The notes: a model not told the origin generated them from the letters alone. A DNA stretch of 64,000 nt from WRIS01 sp964345475 (GCA_964345475.1 CAYFQW010000003.1:62001-126000); one strand, 5' to 3'. Positions 22,860-31,737 are shown, counted from the first letter of the stretch. Program-made: numbers and translations.

Positions 22860-25043
22860 ATGCCAATATACGGTCTCGTCGGACTCTTAATTGCTTTTGC
22901 GAGCGTTTCAGTTTCTATTGTTTGTTTCCTGGTCGGTCATTTTGTAGTAAAAAAACATGAGAGCATGGCTGAAACCCTAACCTGGGGTGCACATATTGCA
23001 GTTGTGCTGGGGATGCTTGCGCTGACATTCTGCTGCGGCCTTCTCGTATTCTGCTTCATGACGGGGGACACCTCGATACAGTATGTGGTGCAGAACATGT
23101 CTAACTCTTCAAGCAATATCGCCTGGCTGTATAAGCTTGCTGGCTTATGGGGAGGCAGGGAAGGCTCTCTTCTTTTCTGGGCCTGGCTCATTTCGGTTTT
23201 TAATGCAGGCATCGCTTTCAGGAATATGAAGAAGCTTGAAAAACTTGACAACATGGCCATCCTCGTTGCCCAGATAGTACTCATCGCCTTTGTCGGGGTA
23301 TTGCTCTTTTCGGAAAGCAACATGCCTTTCCAATTTATGCCTGACCACTATTTTGGAGAGACGGGGCAATTGCAAGGGGCTGCCGCCCTTTGGGGCATGA
23401 ACGCACTGCTTGAACATTGGGCTATGGCCGTCCATCCTCCCACCCTGTTCATAGGCTATGCAGGTATGGTCATTCCCTTTGCTTATGCAATTGCGGCCTT
23501 GATAGTCAATGACCCGTCAAAGCGCTGGGTTCAGAAATCTTCACGCATAACTATATTCTCTTGGCTGATGCTCGGTATTGGCATCGGCCTCGGTTCGGTC
23601 TGGGCTTACGTAGTATTGGGATGGGGAGGCTATTGGGGTTGGGATCCCGTTGAAAACGCCAGCCTTCTGCCCTGGCTCGTGGGGCTCGCCCTTATCCACA
23701 GTTTCACGGTGTACGAACAGAGGGGTGCGTTCAAGCGTTGGTCGATAATGTGTGCTTGCATTTCTTTTGCTTTTGTCATACTCGGAACATTCATTACACG
23801 TTCGGGGCTTATCGAGTCTGTCCATGCTTTCGTGGGTGACCCGGTGTCCCTTATCCTCTTCCTCGCCCTCATTGTCGCATCTGTTCTTGCTGGCATTATA
23901 GGCCTGGTAATACGCTGGAAAAACTTTGGTTCGGATACCGAGGGTGGAGACGACTTTGAAAGCCTGATGTCTAAAGAAGCAGCCTACTATATCAACAACC
24001 TCATAATGATGGTCTCCGCTTTTCTTTTGGCCTATCTCACGATTTCCTCAGCGCTTCCGAGCTGGCTTCCTTTTGGAGGAGAAGTGCTTTCAGCGGGAAC
24101 ATATAACGCCATTGCGCGCCCCTTAGGCATTCTCTACCTCTTACTCCTGGCGGTGTGCCCACTTCTTTCATGGGGAAAGACGGAGCGGGGAAAGTTTTTT
24201 AAAAAAGCCCTTATTCCAAGTATTGCTGCACTTGTCCTCTTTGTAGTTCTTCTCGTGTACTTCGCCAGCTATTTGGTCCCCGGATATTTTGAAGTGTTGG
24301 AGTCAGGCTCGACGCAGGCGCTCGGCATCGCAGACGAGGGTCCCGCCTGGTATTACAATGGCTTGGCAGTTGTGGGCTTTTTGGTTGCGAGCCTGCTGTT
24401 CTTCAACTCTCTCTTTATGATAGTGAGAGGGATTGGCCGCTATTCTAAAGCCCAGGGCAAGAACATGTTTGTCGCCACCTTCCAGGCGTTCAAGAATCGC
24501 GCTTCCGTCTATGGAGGATTCTTGTCCCACCTGGCCATGGCCATCATCTTAGTTGGCCTTATCGGATCTTCAATGTATGTGACTGAGAAAGTCGGGTATA
24601 TGGGATACGATATCGAGACCGATACGGCGACAAGCGATTTTGTCATTAAGGATTACACGCTCAAGTATAAAGACAACTCAGTTGAAATGGCCGACAACCA
24701 ACGCGATATTTTCTACACCGTTCGCTTCGATGTGTATAAAGATGGAGAATTCCTCGAAACGCTTGCACCATCGGTACAGCTTGTAACCACCACCACTCAG
24801 CAGCAGTTGCATGCAGCAGTCATTAGCATGCCCACAGAAGATTTGTTCGTTGTTTATCGTGGCATTTCGCAAGATGGAGCCTTCTCTTTGGATGTCCGTG
24901 TCAACCCCTTGATTTCGTTCGTGTGGGTAGGCTTTGTCCTTCTCATAGTAGGAGTTCTTATTTCTACTATCGGAAGGCGTAACACCTCAAGCAAAAGCTC
25001 TCAGTTTGAAAAGGCTCCAGACTTGGTCTCAGATGCTGGCTGA
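22860..25043 (+). CDS. ccmF: Cytochrome c haem lyase subunit CcmF
   Basis: A 727-aa multi-spanning membrane protein. The WWD haem-handling motif is clear (WGGYWGWDPVENASLLPWL), with conserved His residues in ALLEHWAMAVHPPTLFIGY and in LIHSFTVYEQRG. About 15 hydrophobic segments are visible; a large external loop lies between the last two (residues about 575-680). CcmF attaches haem from CcmE to CXXCH cysteines. It lies three bases after ccmE and overlaps the region used for ccmA initiation. Confidence 0.94.
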   Translation: MPIYGLVGLLIAFASVSVSIVCFLVGHFVVKKHESMAETLTWGAHIAVVLGMLALTFCCGLLVFCFMTGDTSIQYVVQNMSNSSSNIAWLYKLAGLWGGREGSLLFWAWLISVFNAGIAFRNMKKLEKLDNMAILVAQIVLIAFVGVLLFSESNMPFQFMPDHYFGETGQLQGAAALWGMNALLEHWAMAVHPPTLFIGYAGMVIPFAYAIAALIVNDPSKRWVQKSSRITIFSWLMLGIGIGLGSVWAYVVLGWGGYWGWDPVENASLLPWLVGLALIHSFTVYEQRGAFKRWSIMCACISFAFVILGTFITRSGLIESVHAFVGDPVSLILFLALIVASVLAGIIGLVIRWKNFGSDTEGGDDFESLMSKEAAYYINNLIMMVSAFLLAYLTISSALPSWLPFGGEVLSAGTYNAIARPLGILYLLLLAVCPLLSWGKTERGKFFKKALIPSIAALVLFVVLLVYFASYLVPGYFEVLESGSTQALGIADEGPAWYYNGLAVVGFLVASLLFFNSLFMIVRGIGRYSKAQGKNMFVATFQAFKNRASVYGGFLSHLAMAIILVGLIGSSMYVTEKVGYMGYDIETDTATSDFVIKDYTLKYKDNSVEMADNQRDIFYTVRFDVYKDGEFLETLAPSVQLVTTTTQQQLHAAVISMPTEDLFVVYRGISQDGAFSLDVRVNPLISFVWVGFVLLIVGVLISTIGRRNTSSKSSQFEKAPDLVSDAG

Positions 25044-25065
25044 GATACGAAGGAAGGTCCTCGAC

Positions 25066-25779
25066 GTGGATACGGCAATCACAACAAAAGGCCTAACCAA
25101 AATATTCGGTAGGCGCAAAGCGGTTGACGGCATCGACCTAGACTTGCCGCCGGCGGCCTTTCTTTCCATATTCGGTCCCAACGGCGCCGGCAAAACAAGC
25201 CTCTTGCGTATTTTGGCAACACTCTCCCGACCCAGCTCGGGGTCTATCGAAGTATTCGGTATGGACATGCATGAGCATGCTGATGCTATCCGTGAAAGGA
25301 TAGGCTTAATCTCCCATAACTCAATGCTTTATCCCGACCTAACTGCTGAGGAGAACCTTCTGTTTGCCGCTCAACTCTACGGAGTGGAAGACCCCCGGGC
25401 ACGGGTGCTTGAAATGCTCGACGCTGTCGAGCTTAAGCATCGGAGGCTCGATCGTGTGCGTACCTTTTCTCGGGGTATGACCCAGCGCCTCAGTATTGCC
25501 CGTGCACTTATTCACGACCCTGATCTCGTGCTTTTAGATGAGCCGTATTCGGGGCTTGATCCTCATGCCGTAGAGATATTTGATGAGCTTATCGCGCAGG
25601 TAAAAGATGATCGTACGTTTGTGATGGTAAGCCATGACCTGCATAAAGGTTTCTCGATGGCGAGCCATGTCCTTGTTATGTCTCAGGGCAGGTCCGTTTT
25701 GTACAAGGAAAAGGAAGAGTTGGAGTTTGAGGAATTCGCCCAGCTATATGGGAAAACTGTTGGCCTGGGGGTGTCTTGA
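25066..25779 (+). CDS. ccmA: ABC transporter ATPase CcmA
   Basis: A 237-aa ATPase with Walker A GPNGAGKTS, signature FSRGMTQRLSIARAL, Walker B LVLLDEPYSGLD and the switch His in MVSHD. In System I, CcmA with CcmB releases haem-loaded CcmE from CcmC. I choose GTG 25066, with AAGGAAGG eight bases upstream; in-frame ATGs further upstream would overlap ccmF and give a non-homologous extension. Its TGA overlaps the ccmB ATG. Confidence 0.92.
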   Translation: MDTAITTKGLTKIFGRRKAVDGIDLDLPPAAFLSIFGPNGAGKTSLLRILATLSRPSSGSIEVFGMDMHEHADAIRERIGLISHNSMLYPDLTAEENLLFAAQLYGVEDPRARVLEMLDAVELKHRRLDRVRTFSRGMTQRLSIARALIHDPDLVLLDEPYSGLDPHAVEIFDELIAQVKDDRTFVMVSHDLHKGFSMASHVLVMSQGRSVLYKEKEELEFEEFAQLYGKTVGLGVS

Positions 25780-26603
25780 TGACGAGGGAAGCAAACGAGG
25801 CGCGCAGACACCCAACGACAGAAAGCTTGGCGGACGCGGACAGTCAGCTCGAGGCACATATGCCAATGAGGACAAAAAGCTCGCCAAAGCACGTCAGTAT
25901 AAAAAAACCAAGCACCTTCCAAAGCTATCTGATTTTGTTGAAAAAAGATATTCGGCAAGAGTTCCACACAAAGGAAATGATTACCTCTATGGGTATCTAC
26001 GCTTTCCTGGTGCTCGTTGTTTTCGGAGCGGCTCTTGCGCAGACAGGCAGCGCTTTCGATGTTCTGCAGATGAGCGGGGGACTGCTTTGGGTGTTAATAG
26101 TGTTCACCTCGCTCTTAGGCTTGAATCGCTCGTTTTCACATGAAAAAGAACAAGGGTGTCTTGAAGGTATATTGATGGTCCCTCTCGACCGTTCTGTTAT
26201 ATTTCTCTCGAAGGCAACTTCTAATCTCTTATTTTTATTGGCGGTTGAGCTCATTACCCTTCCCTTCTTCTATTTTTTCTTCTTAAGCACCACAACACCT
26301 GCCGAGACCTTTTGGTATAGCGTGATACCCCTTTTAGTGGGCACGATAGGCATGGCAGGTATAGGAACCCTGCTATCGACCATTACGATTAACACACGCG
26401 GCAAAGACGTTATGCTTGCCGTGCTTTTTATCCCCCTGATATATCCTTTGTTGTATGCTTGCGTAACAGCAACCACGGTAGCAATTGTAGGGAGCGAGTT
26501 TTTCTTCGACACCTTCCTTGTACCGGTAGCTATGGCTGCCGTGTACGATGTGGTCATGATTCTTCTGAGCTGGGTTTTGTACGATTATGTTATCAGTGCC
26601 TGA
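25779..26603 (+). CDS. ccmB: ABC transporter permease CcmB
   Basis: A 274-aa membrane protein with about six hydrophobic segments. The CcmB-type opening is LILLKKDIRQEFHTKEMITSM (first residues of the conserved domain), followed by LLGLNRSFSHEKEQG and GILMVPLDRSVIFLSK. The domain begins only at about residue 45; with ATG 25779 there is a polar extension. ATG 25860, preceded by GAGG, gives a shorter 247-aa form closer to the family length and may be the true start. The overlap with ccmA argues for coupling at 25779. Confidence 0.85.
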   Translation: MTREANEARRHPTTESLADADSQLEAHMPMRTKSSPKHVSIKKPSTFQSYLILLKKDIRQEFHTKEMITSMGIYAFLVLVVFGAALAQTGSAFDVLQMSGGLLWVLIVFTSLLGLNRSFSHEKEQGCLEGILMVPLDRSVIFLSKATSNLLFLLAVELITLPFFYFFFLSTTTPAETFWYSVIPLLVGTIGMAGIGTLLSTITINTRGKDVMLAVLFIPLIYPLLYACVTATTVAIVGSEFFFDTFLVPVAMAAVYDVVMILLSWVLYDYVISA

Positions 26604-26656
26604 TGAAAGAGCGTTTCTCAGATAGAAGCGCGAAGGCATTGAGGATAAGGAGTGTT

Positions 26657-27454
26657 ATGGATGTTGTAGACGACATTCCAAAAAAGAAAATCAAGATACC
26701 TCAAGTAGGGGGCTTCTGGGATAAAATAGCCCCTTGGGTCTTGATTCTTGGGGCTTTGCTTACTACTGCAGGGTTCATCCTGGCCTTTACCGTGGCCCAT
26801 CTTGTGCCTGGCGCATCCGTCGACGGCTTCGAGCTTATTGGCGAAGAAGTGGTGTCTAGCAAGCTTCTCTTATCACAAAAAATATTCTACTTTCATGTAG
26901 CGGTAGCCTTCACCTCAATGATAGCCATAGGTTTTCTCGCGTATTATGGGATTCGTTTTCTTATGACGAGGGAGCCTCGTTTTGACACCTGCGCAAAAAT
27001 ATCTGCGGAAGTCGGCCTGGTATTCATTTTGGCGACTATGGCAACGGGTGAGATGTGGGAAGCATACGAATGGCAGGTCTGGTGGACCTGGGAGCCTCGG
27101 CTTACCACCTACTTGATACTCATGCTGCTTGTTATCGCCTACTTCATTTTGCGAAATGCCATAGACGAACCAGAACGCCGGGCAACATATGCAGCGGTAT
27201 TCGGCATCATTACCTTCGTGGATGTGCCCATTTCCTTCATGATAACGCGTCTTATTCCCTCAAGTATCCATCCCGTAGTACTTCGAAGCGATTCAGGGCT
27301 TTCTCCCGATATGTTGCTGCCATTCTTATTGAGCATGATAGGAATGTGCATGGTGGCATATGGCTTATACCGACTTCGGTTTCGCCAGCTTATGCTTGCC
27401 GAACGTGTAGAGATATTGAAAGAAAAACTTGAAGAAGAGAATATAAGGAGATAG
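26657..27454 (+). CDS. ccmC: Haem delivery protein CcmC (CcmC/CcsA family)
   Basis: A 265-aa protein with six membrane helices. The tryptophan-rich WWD-type motif is WEAYEWQVWWTWEPRLTT. External His residues flank it (KIFYFHVAVAF and SSIHPVVLR). CcmC presents haem to CcmE. ATG 26657 is chosen because AAGGAG is five bases upstream; an ATG at 26603 overlapping the ccmB stop is an alternative. The ccmD-like gene follows after three bases. Confidence 0.88.
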   Translation: MDVVDDIPKKKIKIPQVGGFWDKIAPWVLILGALLTTAGFILAFTVAHLVPGASVDGFELIGEEVVSSKLLLSQKIFYFHVAVAFTSMIAIGFLAYYGIRFLMTREPRFDTCAKISAEVGLVFILATMATGEMWEAYEWQVWWTWEPRLTTYLILMLLVIAYFILRNAIDEPERRATYAAVFGIITFVDVPISFMITRLIPSSIHPVVLRSDSGLSPDMLLPFLLSMIGMCMVAYGLYRLRFRQLMLAERVEILKEKLEEENIRR

Positions 27455-27457
27455 GCT

Positions 27458-27646
27458 ATGAATTCTGTACTTGCTGAGATCTACTCGACTGTTCTCGAGG
27501 CAGCTCCTTTTGTCATTGCTGCGTATGCCCTTATCTGGCTTATCCTTCTGGGATATGTTGTGATTGTTACGATGGGTCTCAAAAAAACAGAGAGGCAAAT
27601 GAAAGTTCTTGAAGAAGCCATGAGTGAACTGGAGGGGCGTATATGA
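27458..27646 (+). CDS. ccmD: CcmD-like small membrane protein
   Basis: A 62-aa protein with one membrane helix (about 15-40) followed by a charged amphipathic tail (LKKTERQMKVLEEAMSELEGR). Size, topology and position directly after ccmC fit CcmD, which stabilises the CcmC-CcmE complex; CcmD sequences are too short and variable to prove it. GGAG precedes its ATG within the ccmC stop region. Its TGA overlaps the galU ATG. Confidence 0.7.
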   Translation: MNSVLAEIYSTVLEAAPFVIAAYALIWLILLGYVVIVTMGLKKTERQMKVLEEAMSELEGRI

Positions 27647-28455
27647 AGGCCTTGATACCCGCGGCCGGGATGGGCACAAGGTTTCTGCCCGCCACCAAGG
27701 CCCAAGCGAAAGAAATGCTGCCTGTTGTCAATAAGCCGGTTATCCAGTATGTAGTTGAAGAAGGCCTGGCTTCCGCGGCGGATGAAGTTGTAATTATCAA
27801 TAGCCGTGACAAAACTTCAATCGAGGAGCATTTTAGCCCTCAACCCAACCTGGTCAAAGCACTCCGCGCAAACGGCAAACATGCCTTCGCCGATGCGGTC
27901 GAGTATGCGGGAAGCCTCAATGTCAGCTACGTTTATCAGGACGAACCCCTCGGCCTCGGTCACGCTATTCATTGCGCACATGAAAAAATTAAAAGAGAGC
28001 CTTTCTTCGTCCTCTTAGGCGACGTGCTCGTTCCGGATAACGAGATGCTTCCTCGCATGAAGGAGGTGTCCGACGAACACGGAGGTGCAAATGTCATTGC
28101 CGTTGTTCCCGTGCCCGATGAAGAGGTGTCCCGGTTTGGGGTGATTGCTGGTGCTGAAGTATCCGATAAGGTATGGAAGGTCGACTCGTTAATCGAGAAG
28201 CCAGCGCTTGAAGACGCCCCTTCGAATCTGGCTGTTTTCGGGCGCTACCTCTTAAGTCCGCGCGTTATGGAGCTTTTAGCTGACATGAAGCCCGGTTCGG
28301 GAGGAGAGATCCAGCTGACTGATGCCCTTGATGCTGTTCTTGAAGAAGAGGAAATGTATGCGCTTGTGATTGATGAGAAAGACGGCTTCGACACAGGTAC
28401 GGTAGAAAGCTGGCTTGAGACCAACAACATATTGTACAAACGGTTTCACGAGTAA
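27643..28455 (+). CDS. galU: UTP-glucose-1-phosphate uridylyltransferase
   Basis: A 270-aa nucleotidyltransferase making UDP-glucose. The N-terminal nucleotide loop is AAGMGTRFLPATKAQAKEML, followed by NKPVIQYVVEE, YQDEPLGLGHAI, the metal-binding GDVLV, and GVIAGAEV. GalU proteins are near 290 aa, so length is normal. The ATG overlaps the ccmD-like stop (ATGA), which places galU at the end of the ccm operon although the functions are unrelated. Confidence 0.93.
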   Translation: MKALIPAAGMGTRFLPATKAQAKEMLPVVNKPVIQYVVEEGLASAADEVVIINSRDKTSIEEHFSPQPNLVKALRANGKHAFADAVEYAGSLNVSYVYQDEPLGLGHAIHCAHEKIKREPFFVLLGDVLVPDNEMLPRMKEVSDEHGGANVIAVVPVPDEEVSRFGVIAGAEVSDKVWKVDSLIEKPALEDAPSNLAVFGRYLLSPRVMELLADMKPGSGGEIQLTDALDAVLEEEEMYALVIDEKDGFDTGTVESWLETNNILYKRFHE

Positions 28456-28577
28456 GCTGCCAGCAGAACCCGAAAGCTGAAATCCGGCAGTTGGAAACTG
28501 TTTTTCTGACACATCGTTCTTAAGGGAACCCCGTGGAGTATGCTTATACAAGAAGAGGCATGAGGTGAAAAAAGAAG

Positions 28578-28609
28578 AGGCCCGGGGAGAAGGGAGCTCC
28601 ATCGGGCCT
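28578..28609 (-). terminator. Hairpin with T-run on the minus strand after galU
   Basis: AGGCCCG (28578-28584) pairs with CGGGCCT (28603-28609). The T-run lies on the minus-strand side (CTTCTTTTTT reading leftward), so it works as a terminator only for leftward transcripts. No minus-strand gene ends here. It could limit antisense RNA or be a protecting 3' hairpin for galU. Confidence 0.45.
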
Positions 28610-28732
28610 ACAAGGAGGGGATTACGATGCTATTGCATCGCGACTGCTTTATAAGGGGAAAAGCAGTGCAAACTCAAGGAGGGGATTTCTTGGCTTGCAA
28701 AAAGTATTATAAATCCCAGCGTTGCAGATGGT

Positions 28733-28891
28733 ATGTATGTCAAATGTACGTCTTGTGAAATGGTGAATATGAGGGCGAACGGTAAAAAATGTTCACTATG
28801 TACCCAAAAAATCTGTGTAAAAATGGGGAAGATGTGTGGAAGTGTTGCTATGTTCCCAGACTTAGCCTTGGAGCAGCTTGAAAAGGAGTAA
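28733..28891 (+). CDS. Small Cys-rich protein, function unknown
   Basis: A 52-aa reading frame with CTSC and KKCSLC pairs, two more Cys, and a helical end (LALEQLEKE). It looks like a small zinc-ribbon-type protein. Its last codons supply the AAAAGGAG ribosome site of the next gene, five bases away, as real upstream genes often do. The start is uncertain: ATG 28733 has no good Shine-Dalgarno, and the open frame extends back to 28655. A competing 43-codon frame begins at ATG 28627 behind a perfect AAGGAGGGG and overlaps it, so a leader peptide or a frameshift is possible. Confidence 0.4.
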   Translation: MYVKCTSCEMVNMRANGKKCSLCTQKICVKMGKMCGSVAMFPDLALEQLEKE

Positions 28892-28895
28892 TTAG

Positions 28896-29849
28896 GTGCC
28901 CGATATTTCATTGCGATTCAACCAAGACATGCTCGTTTTGTCGACCCCCGTCGAAGCTAGCCTTGCACGGCAGGGTGTATCAGTAGAGGAAAATCGTGAG
29001 TTTTTCAGCTTAATCGAAGCAGAAATCCTACAGGATTTTTACCACTTGCAGCAAGTAGCTGGCGTACAGTGTCTCGTGAGTAACACGGCAGGTATTACAC
29101 GCGCGCGTCTCAGACACCATCATTTAGACGAGCGGGATGAAGAGTTGGCGCTCGCATCCTTGCGGATCCTCGCCAGCATGAAGCCACAGCACAGCCTCAT
29201 TGAGATAGGCCCCTGCGGCTTGCCCCTCGATCCTTCAAGCACCACGTCCCTGCGACAAAGCAGGGATGAGTACGCACGGGCCGCCTCCATCTTCGGCATT
29301 GAAGGCTACGACGCTTTCTTTCTGAACGATATGCGTGATACTGTCGATATGAAATGCGCGTTGATGGGCCTGCGTAAAGTAAGTGATAAGCCGATATTCG
29401 CTTCGCTGAACCTCAGTGGTTTAGAAGAGAGCCTTGCGGCCTCTGGCGAACCTAACCAAGGTGCTGTGAGTCTCGAGGCGAGTAACGATTCCTTTAAAAA
29501 GATATCTGACACCTTGTCCGCTGCTTTCGCCATGATGGAAGAGTATGGCGCCGATGTGCTTGGTTTTGCAAGTTCGGCCTCTCTCGACCAGGTTCTTTCC
29601 TACCTTGAGCCGTGCAAGCAAGCATCCGATCTCCCTTTCCTCGTTCAGCTGGATGTGCGGCAAGAGTCAGGGAAGGCATTCCAAAGTAAAGAGCCTTACG
29701 GCCATCCTGACACGATGATTGAGGCTGCCGAACAGCTTCGAGATGCGGGTGTTCAGTTCTTGCGAGCTGTCGGAGAGGCTAGCCCTGCGTACGCTGGCGC
29801 CTTAGCCTTAACCGTCCTCGGTCAAGACGTACGCCTAGAAACGAGATGA
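28896..29849 (+). CDS. Homocysteine S-methyltransferase-fold protein lacking zinc cysteines
   Basis: A 317-aa protein aligning by eye along the whole MetH/BHMT barrel: N-terminal LSTPVEASLARQGV, VSNTAGITRARL in place of the NTFGANR block, EIGPCGLPLDP for the GPxG turn. The three zinc-binding cysteines are missing: the NCG position reads ASS and the GGCCGT position reads RAVGEA. A normal homocysteine methyltransferase reaction is therefore unlikely. It starts at GTG 28896 with AAGGAG about eight bases upstream and lies between a Cys-rich ORF and an unknown 82-aa gene four bases downstream. Confidence 0.65.
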   Translation: MPDISLRFNQDMLVLSTPVEASLARQGVSVEENREFFSLIEAEILQDFYHLQQVAGVQCLVSNTAGITRARLRHHHLDERDEELALASLRILASMKPQHSLIEIGPCGLPLDPSSTTSLRQSRDEYARAASIFGIEGYDAFFLNDMRDTVDMKCALMGLRKVSDKPIFASLNLSGLEESLAASGEPNQGAVSLEASNDSFKKISDTLSAAFAMMEEYGADVLGFASSASLDQVLSYLEPCKQASDLPFLVQLDVRQESGKAFQSKEPYGHPDTMIEAAEQLRDAGVQFLRAVGEASPAYAGALALTVLGQDVRLETR

Positions 29850-29852
29850 GAT

Positions 29853-30101
29853 ATGGCGAGAGAGAAGAGCCCTCATTATGGGGACCTGCAACTGTTGACC
29901 GACGCCTTGTTCAAAACGGAAAAAGTCATTCGGCGTCTTGATGCTATTCTGCTTGCTGAGTCTCAAGATCTTCCCGAGGACCTTCTAGAAGTATTGGAAC
30001 TGCTTCCTCCCGGCCGCTACACGCGCAGACGTTTTTGCGATCAAATAAACTCCTCGATAGCAGGCCACGGTTGGGGCTACGTCTACGGCACTATTGAATA
30101 G
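29853..30101 (+). CDS. Hypothetical 82-aa protein
   Basis: I do not recognise this protein. It has a helical, charged first half (DLQLLTDALFKTEKVIRRLDAI), an acidic Leu-rich middle (DLPEDLLEVLELLPPG) and a tail with an RRRF motif and Gly/Tyr residues. No membrane segment or signal is visible. It starts three bases after the methyltransferase-fold gene, so the two are surely co-transcribed and probably co-functional. Confidence 0.7.
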   Translation: MAREKSPHYGDLQLLTDALFKTEKVIRRLDAILLAESQDLPEDLLEVLELLPPGRYTRRRFCDQINSSIAGHGWGYVYGTIE

Positions 30102-30651
30102 GGAATGAGCTGTATCTAATTTCCCCTATGCACTTGCTGCAGGGGTAAAGGGAAGAGCCCCACCCCCGATCAAAGGATGAACCCACCTCCAAAAAGGTGG
30201 GTGCTCGCAGCTGCTTCCTGGTTTTCGTGTCAACGGACACGAATCTCCAATCTACGCGCTATCTTGAGCTCCCTAAAATAATGCGTCGGTCCATCATTGT
30301 AAATGACGCGAGGGTGAAGCTACTTCGAGTATAGCCAGAAAAAGATTTAAATGAAAGTCTTGACACAAATATGTCATTGTGGTGCACTAAGGGCTATGGA
30401 GAAATACAGGGATCCAAACCTGTGATGGGAGCTTCTTATTCCATGTTTTGTCCTCATCGTATCCTTCTTTTTACAAATTGCCCTCAGGAACGATGCGGTT
30501 CGGTTTACCCCCTTTACAGAGGCGAGTTCCTCCTGGTACAAGTGTATTGGATATGAGGCTGCCGGGCTAAGGGGCCATCGAATGCTGGCTGCGCCAATCA
30601 CCCCACATTTCCATCTCGCGGCAGTACATACACAGGAGCAAAGGAGCACAT
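30102..30651. other. 550-bp intergenic region with hairpins
   Basis: No convincing gene. It holds two clean inverted repeats: ACCCACCT/AGGTGGGT at 30181-30202 and TTCGTGTC-AACG-GACACGAA at 30224-30243. A further dyad, TGACACAAATATGTCA, starts at 30360 beside a TTGACA. These could be terminators or regulatory RNA elements between the unknown cluster and msrAB. I tested for SAM riboswitch, SRP RNA and T-box patterns by eye and could not support any. Confidence 0.45.
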
Positions 30652-31671
30652 ATGAAATCGCAAGATGCTTTTCAGAAGGCCAATACGAGCTTGCAAGATA
30701 TATACTTTGCCGGAGGTTGCTTTTGGGGTGTTGAGGAATACTTCTCACGTATTCCCGGAGTATGCGCCTCAGTAAGCGGATATGCAAACGGGAGTACTGA
30801 AAACCCGAGCTACGAAGACGTTTGTTATCGGGAGAGCGGGCACGCCGAGGCTGTGCATGTTCGCTACGATCCTTCTCAGGTGAGCCTAACAACTTTGGTG
30901 CGGCAGTTTTTCAAAATCATAGATCCGATGAGTGTTGATAGGCAGGGAAACGACTGGGGGACCCAATATCGAAGTGGAGTGTATTACGGCAACGACACAG
31001 ATAAGTCGATCATTGAGTCTGTTTTTCGGGAAGTTCAACAAAAGTACAGTGCAGAAATTGCTACCGAGCTGCTTCCTCTACAGCATTTCTATCCCGCGGA
31101 AGACTACCATCAGAAATACTTGAAGAAAAATCCAGGAGGCTACTGCCATATCGACTTCAGTTCTTTATCTGAACTTGAATCCGCGGCTCGTGTCGAGGAA
31201 CAGTCGAGCTTGCCGACGTATACCCGTCCTTCAGAAGAAGAGATCGCAGCCAAACTGACTCCTGAACAATACGAAGTCACCCAAAGGTCTGGGACGGAAC
31301 CCGCTTTCCAAAATGCCTATTTCAGCAATAAACGACCCGGACTTTACGTAGACATCGTAAGTGGTGAGCCTCTTTTTTCTTCGGTTGACAAATACGATTC
31401 AGGGAGTGGATGGCCAAGCTTTACTAAGCCCATCAACCCTGAGGCTGTAGTCGAGTATGAAGATAGGAGCCATGGGCTTTCACGTACCGAGGTCCGCAGC
31501 CAGGTAGGAGATTCGCACCTTGGACATCTTTTCCCAGACGGCCCGATAGACAAAGGAGGGCTTCGCTATTGCATCAATAGCCTTGCTCTTCGATTCATTC
31601 CGTACAAGAATATGGATGAAGAAGGATACGGAGAGCTCAAGCCTCTTTGCGCCACGTATAGTGAAGCCTAA
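30652..31671 (+). CDS. msrAB: Bifunctional methionine sulfoxide reductase MsrA-MsrB
   Basis: A 339-aa fusion repairing both epimers of methionine sulfoxide. Residues about 15-170 are MsrA with catalytic Cys23 in AGGCFWGVEEYF; residues about 190-330 are MsrB with SGSGWPSFTKP and the catalytic Cys in RYCINSLALRF. The MsrB part lacks the CxxC pairs of the zinc-binding type. It starts at ATG 30652 after AGGAGCACAT. It is a monocistronic gene by spacing. Confidence 0.95.
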   Translation: MKSQDAFQKANTSLQDIYFAGGCFWGVEEYFSRIPGVCASVSGYANGSTENPSYEDVCYRESGHAEAVHVRYDPSQVSLTTLVRQFFKIIDPMSVDRQGNDWGTQYRSGVYYGNDTDKSIIESVFREVQQKYSAEIATELLPLQHFYPAEDYHQKYLKKNPGGYCHIDFSSLSELESAARVEEQSSLPTYTRPSEEEIAAKLTPEQYEVTQRSGTEPAFQNAYFSNKRPGLYVDIVSGEPLFSSVDKYDSGSGWPSFTKPINPEAVVEYEDRSHGLSRTEVRSQVGDSHLGHLFPDGPIDKGGLRYCINSLALRFIPYKNMDEEGYGELKPLCATYSEA

Positions 31672-31723
31672 GTGGGCGAGCACATCCTTTTATATGCTTT
31701 AGAGGCATAATTAAAAGTAAGGG

Positions 31724-31737
31724 TATACAATAGTAAT
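31724..31737 (+). promoter_or_regulatory. Putative leaderless promoter of rarA
   Basis: TATACAAT at 31724-31731 ends six bases before the rarA ATG, where a transcript would begin almost exactly at the start codon. No Shine-Dalgarno precedes the ATG. The -35 (AGAGGC region) is weak. Confidence 0.5.

Noticed and set aside
30120..30260. Possible SRP RNA or SAM riboswitch before msrAB
   Set aside because: A GGAAGCAGC-like stretch on the minus strand and several hairpins were noted, but the conserved SRP apical loop and the riboswitch cores are absent.
30371..30556. 61-codon frame in the msrAB upstream region
   Set aside because: No ribosome site, no recognisable motif and poor codon pattern.
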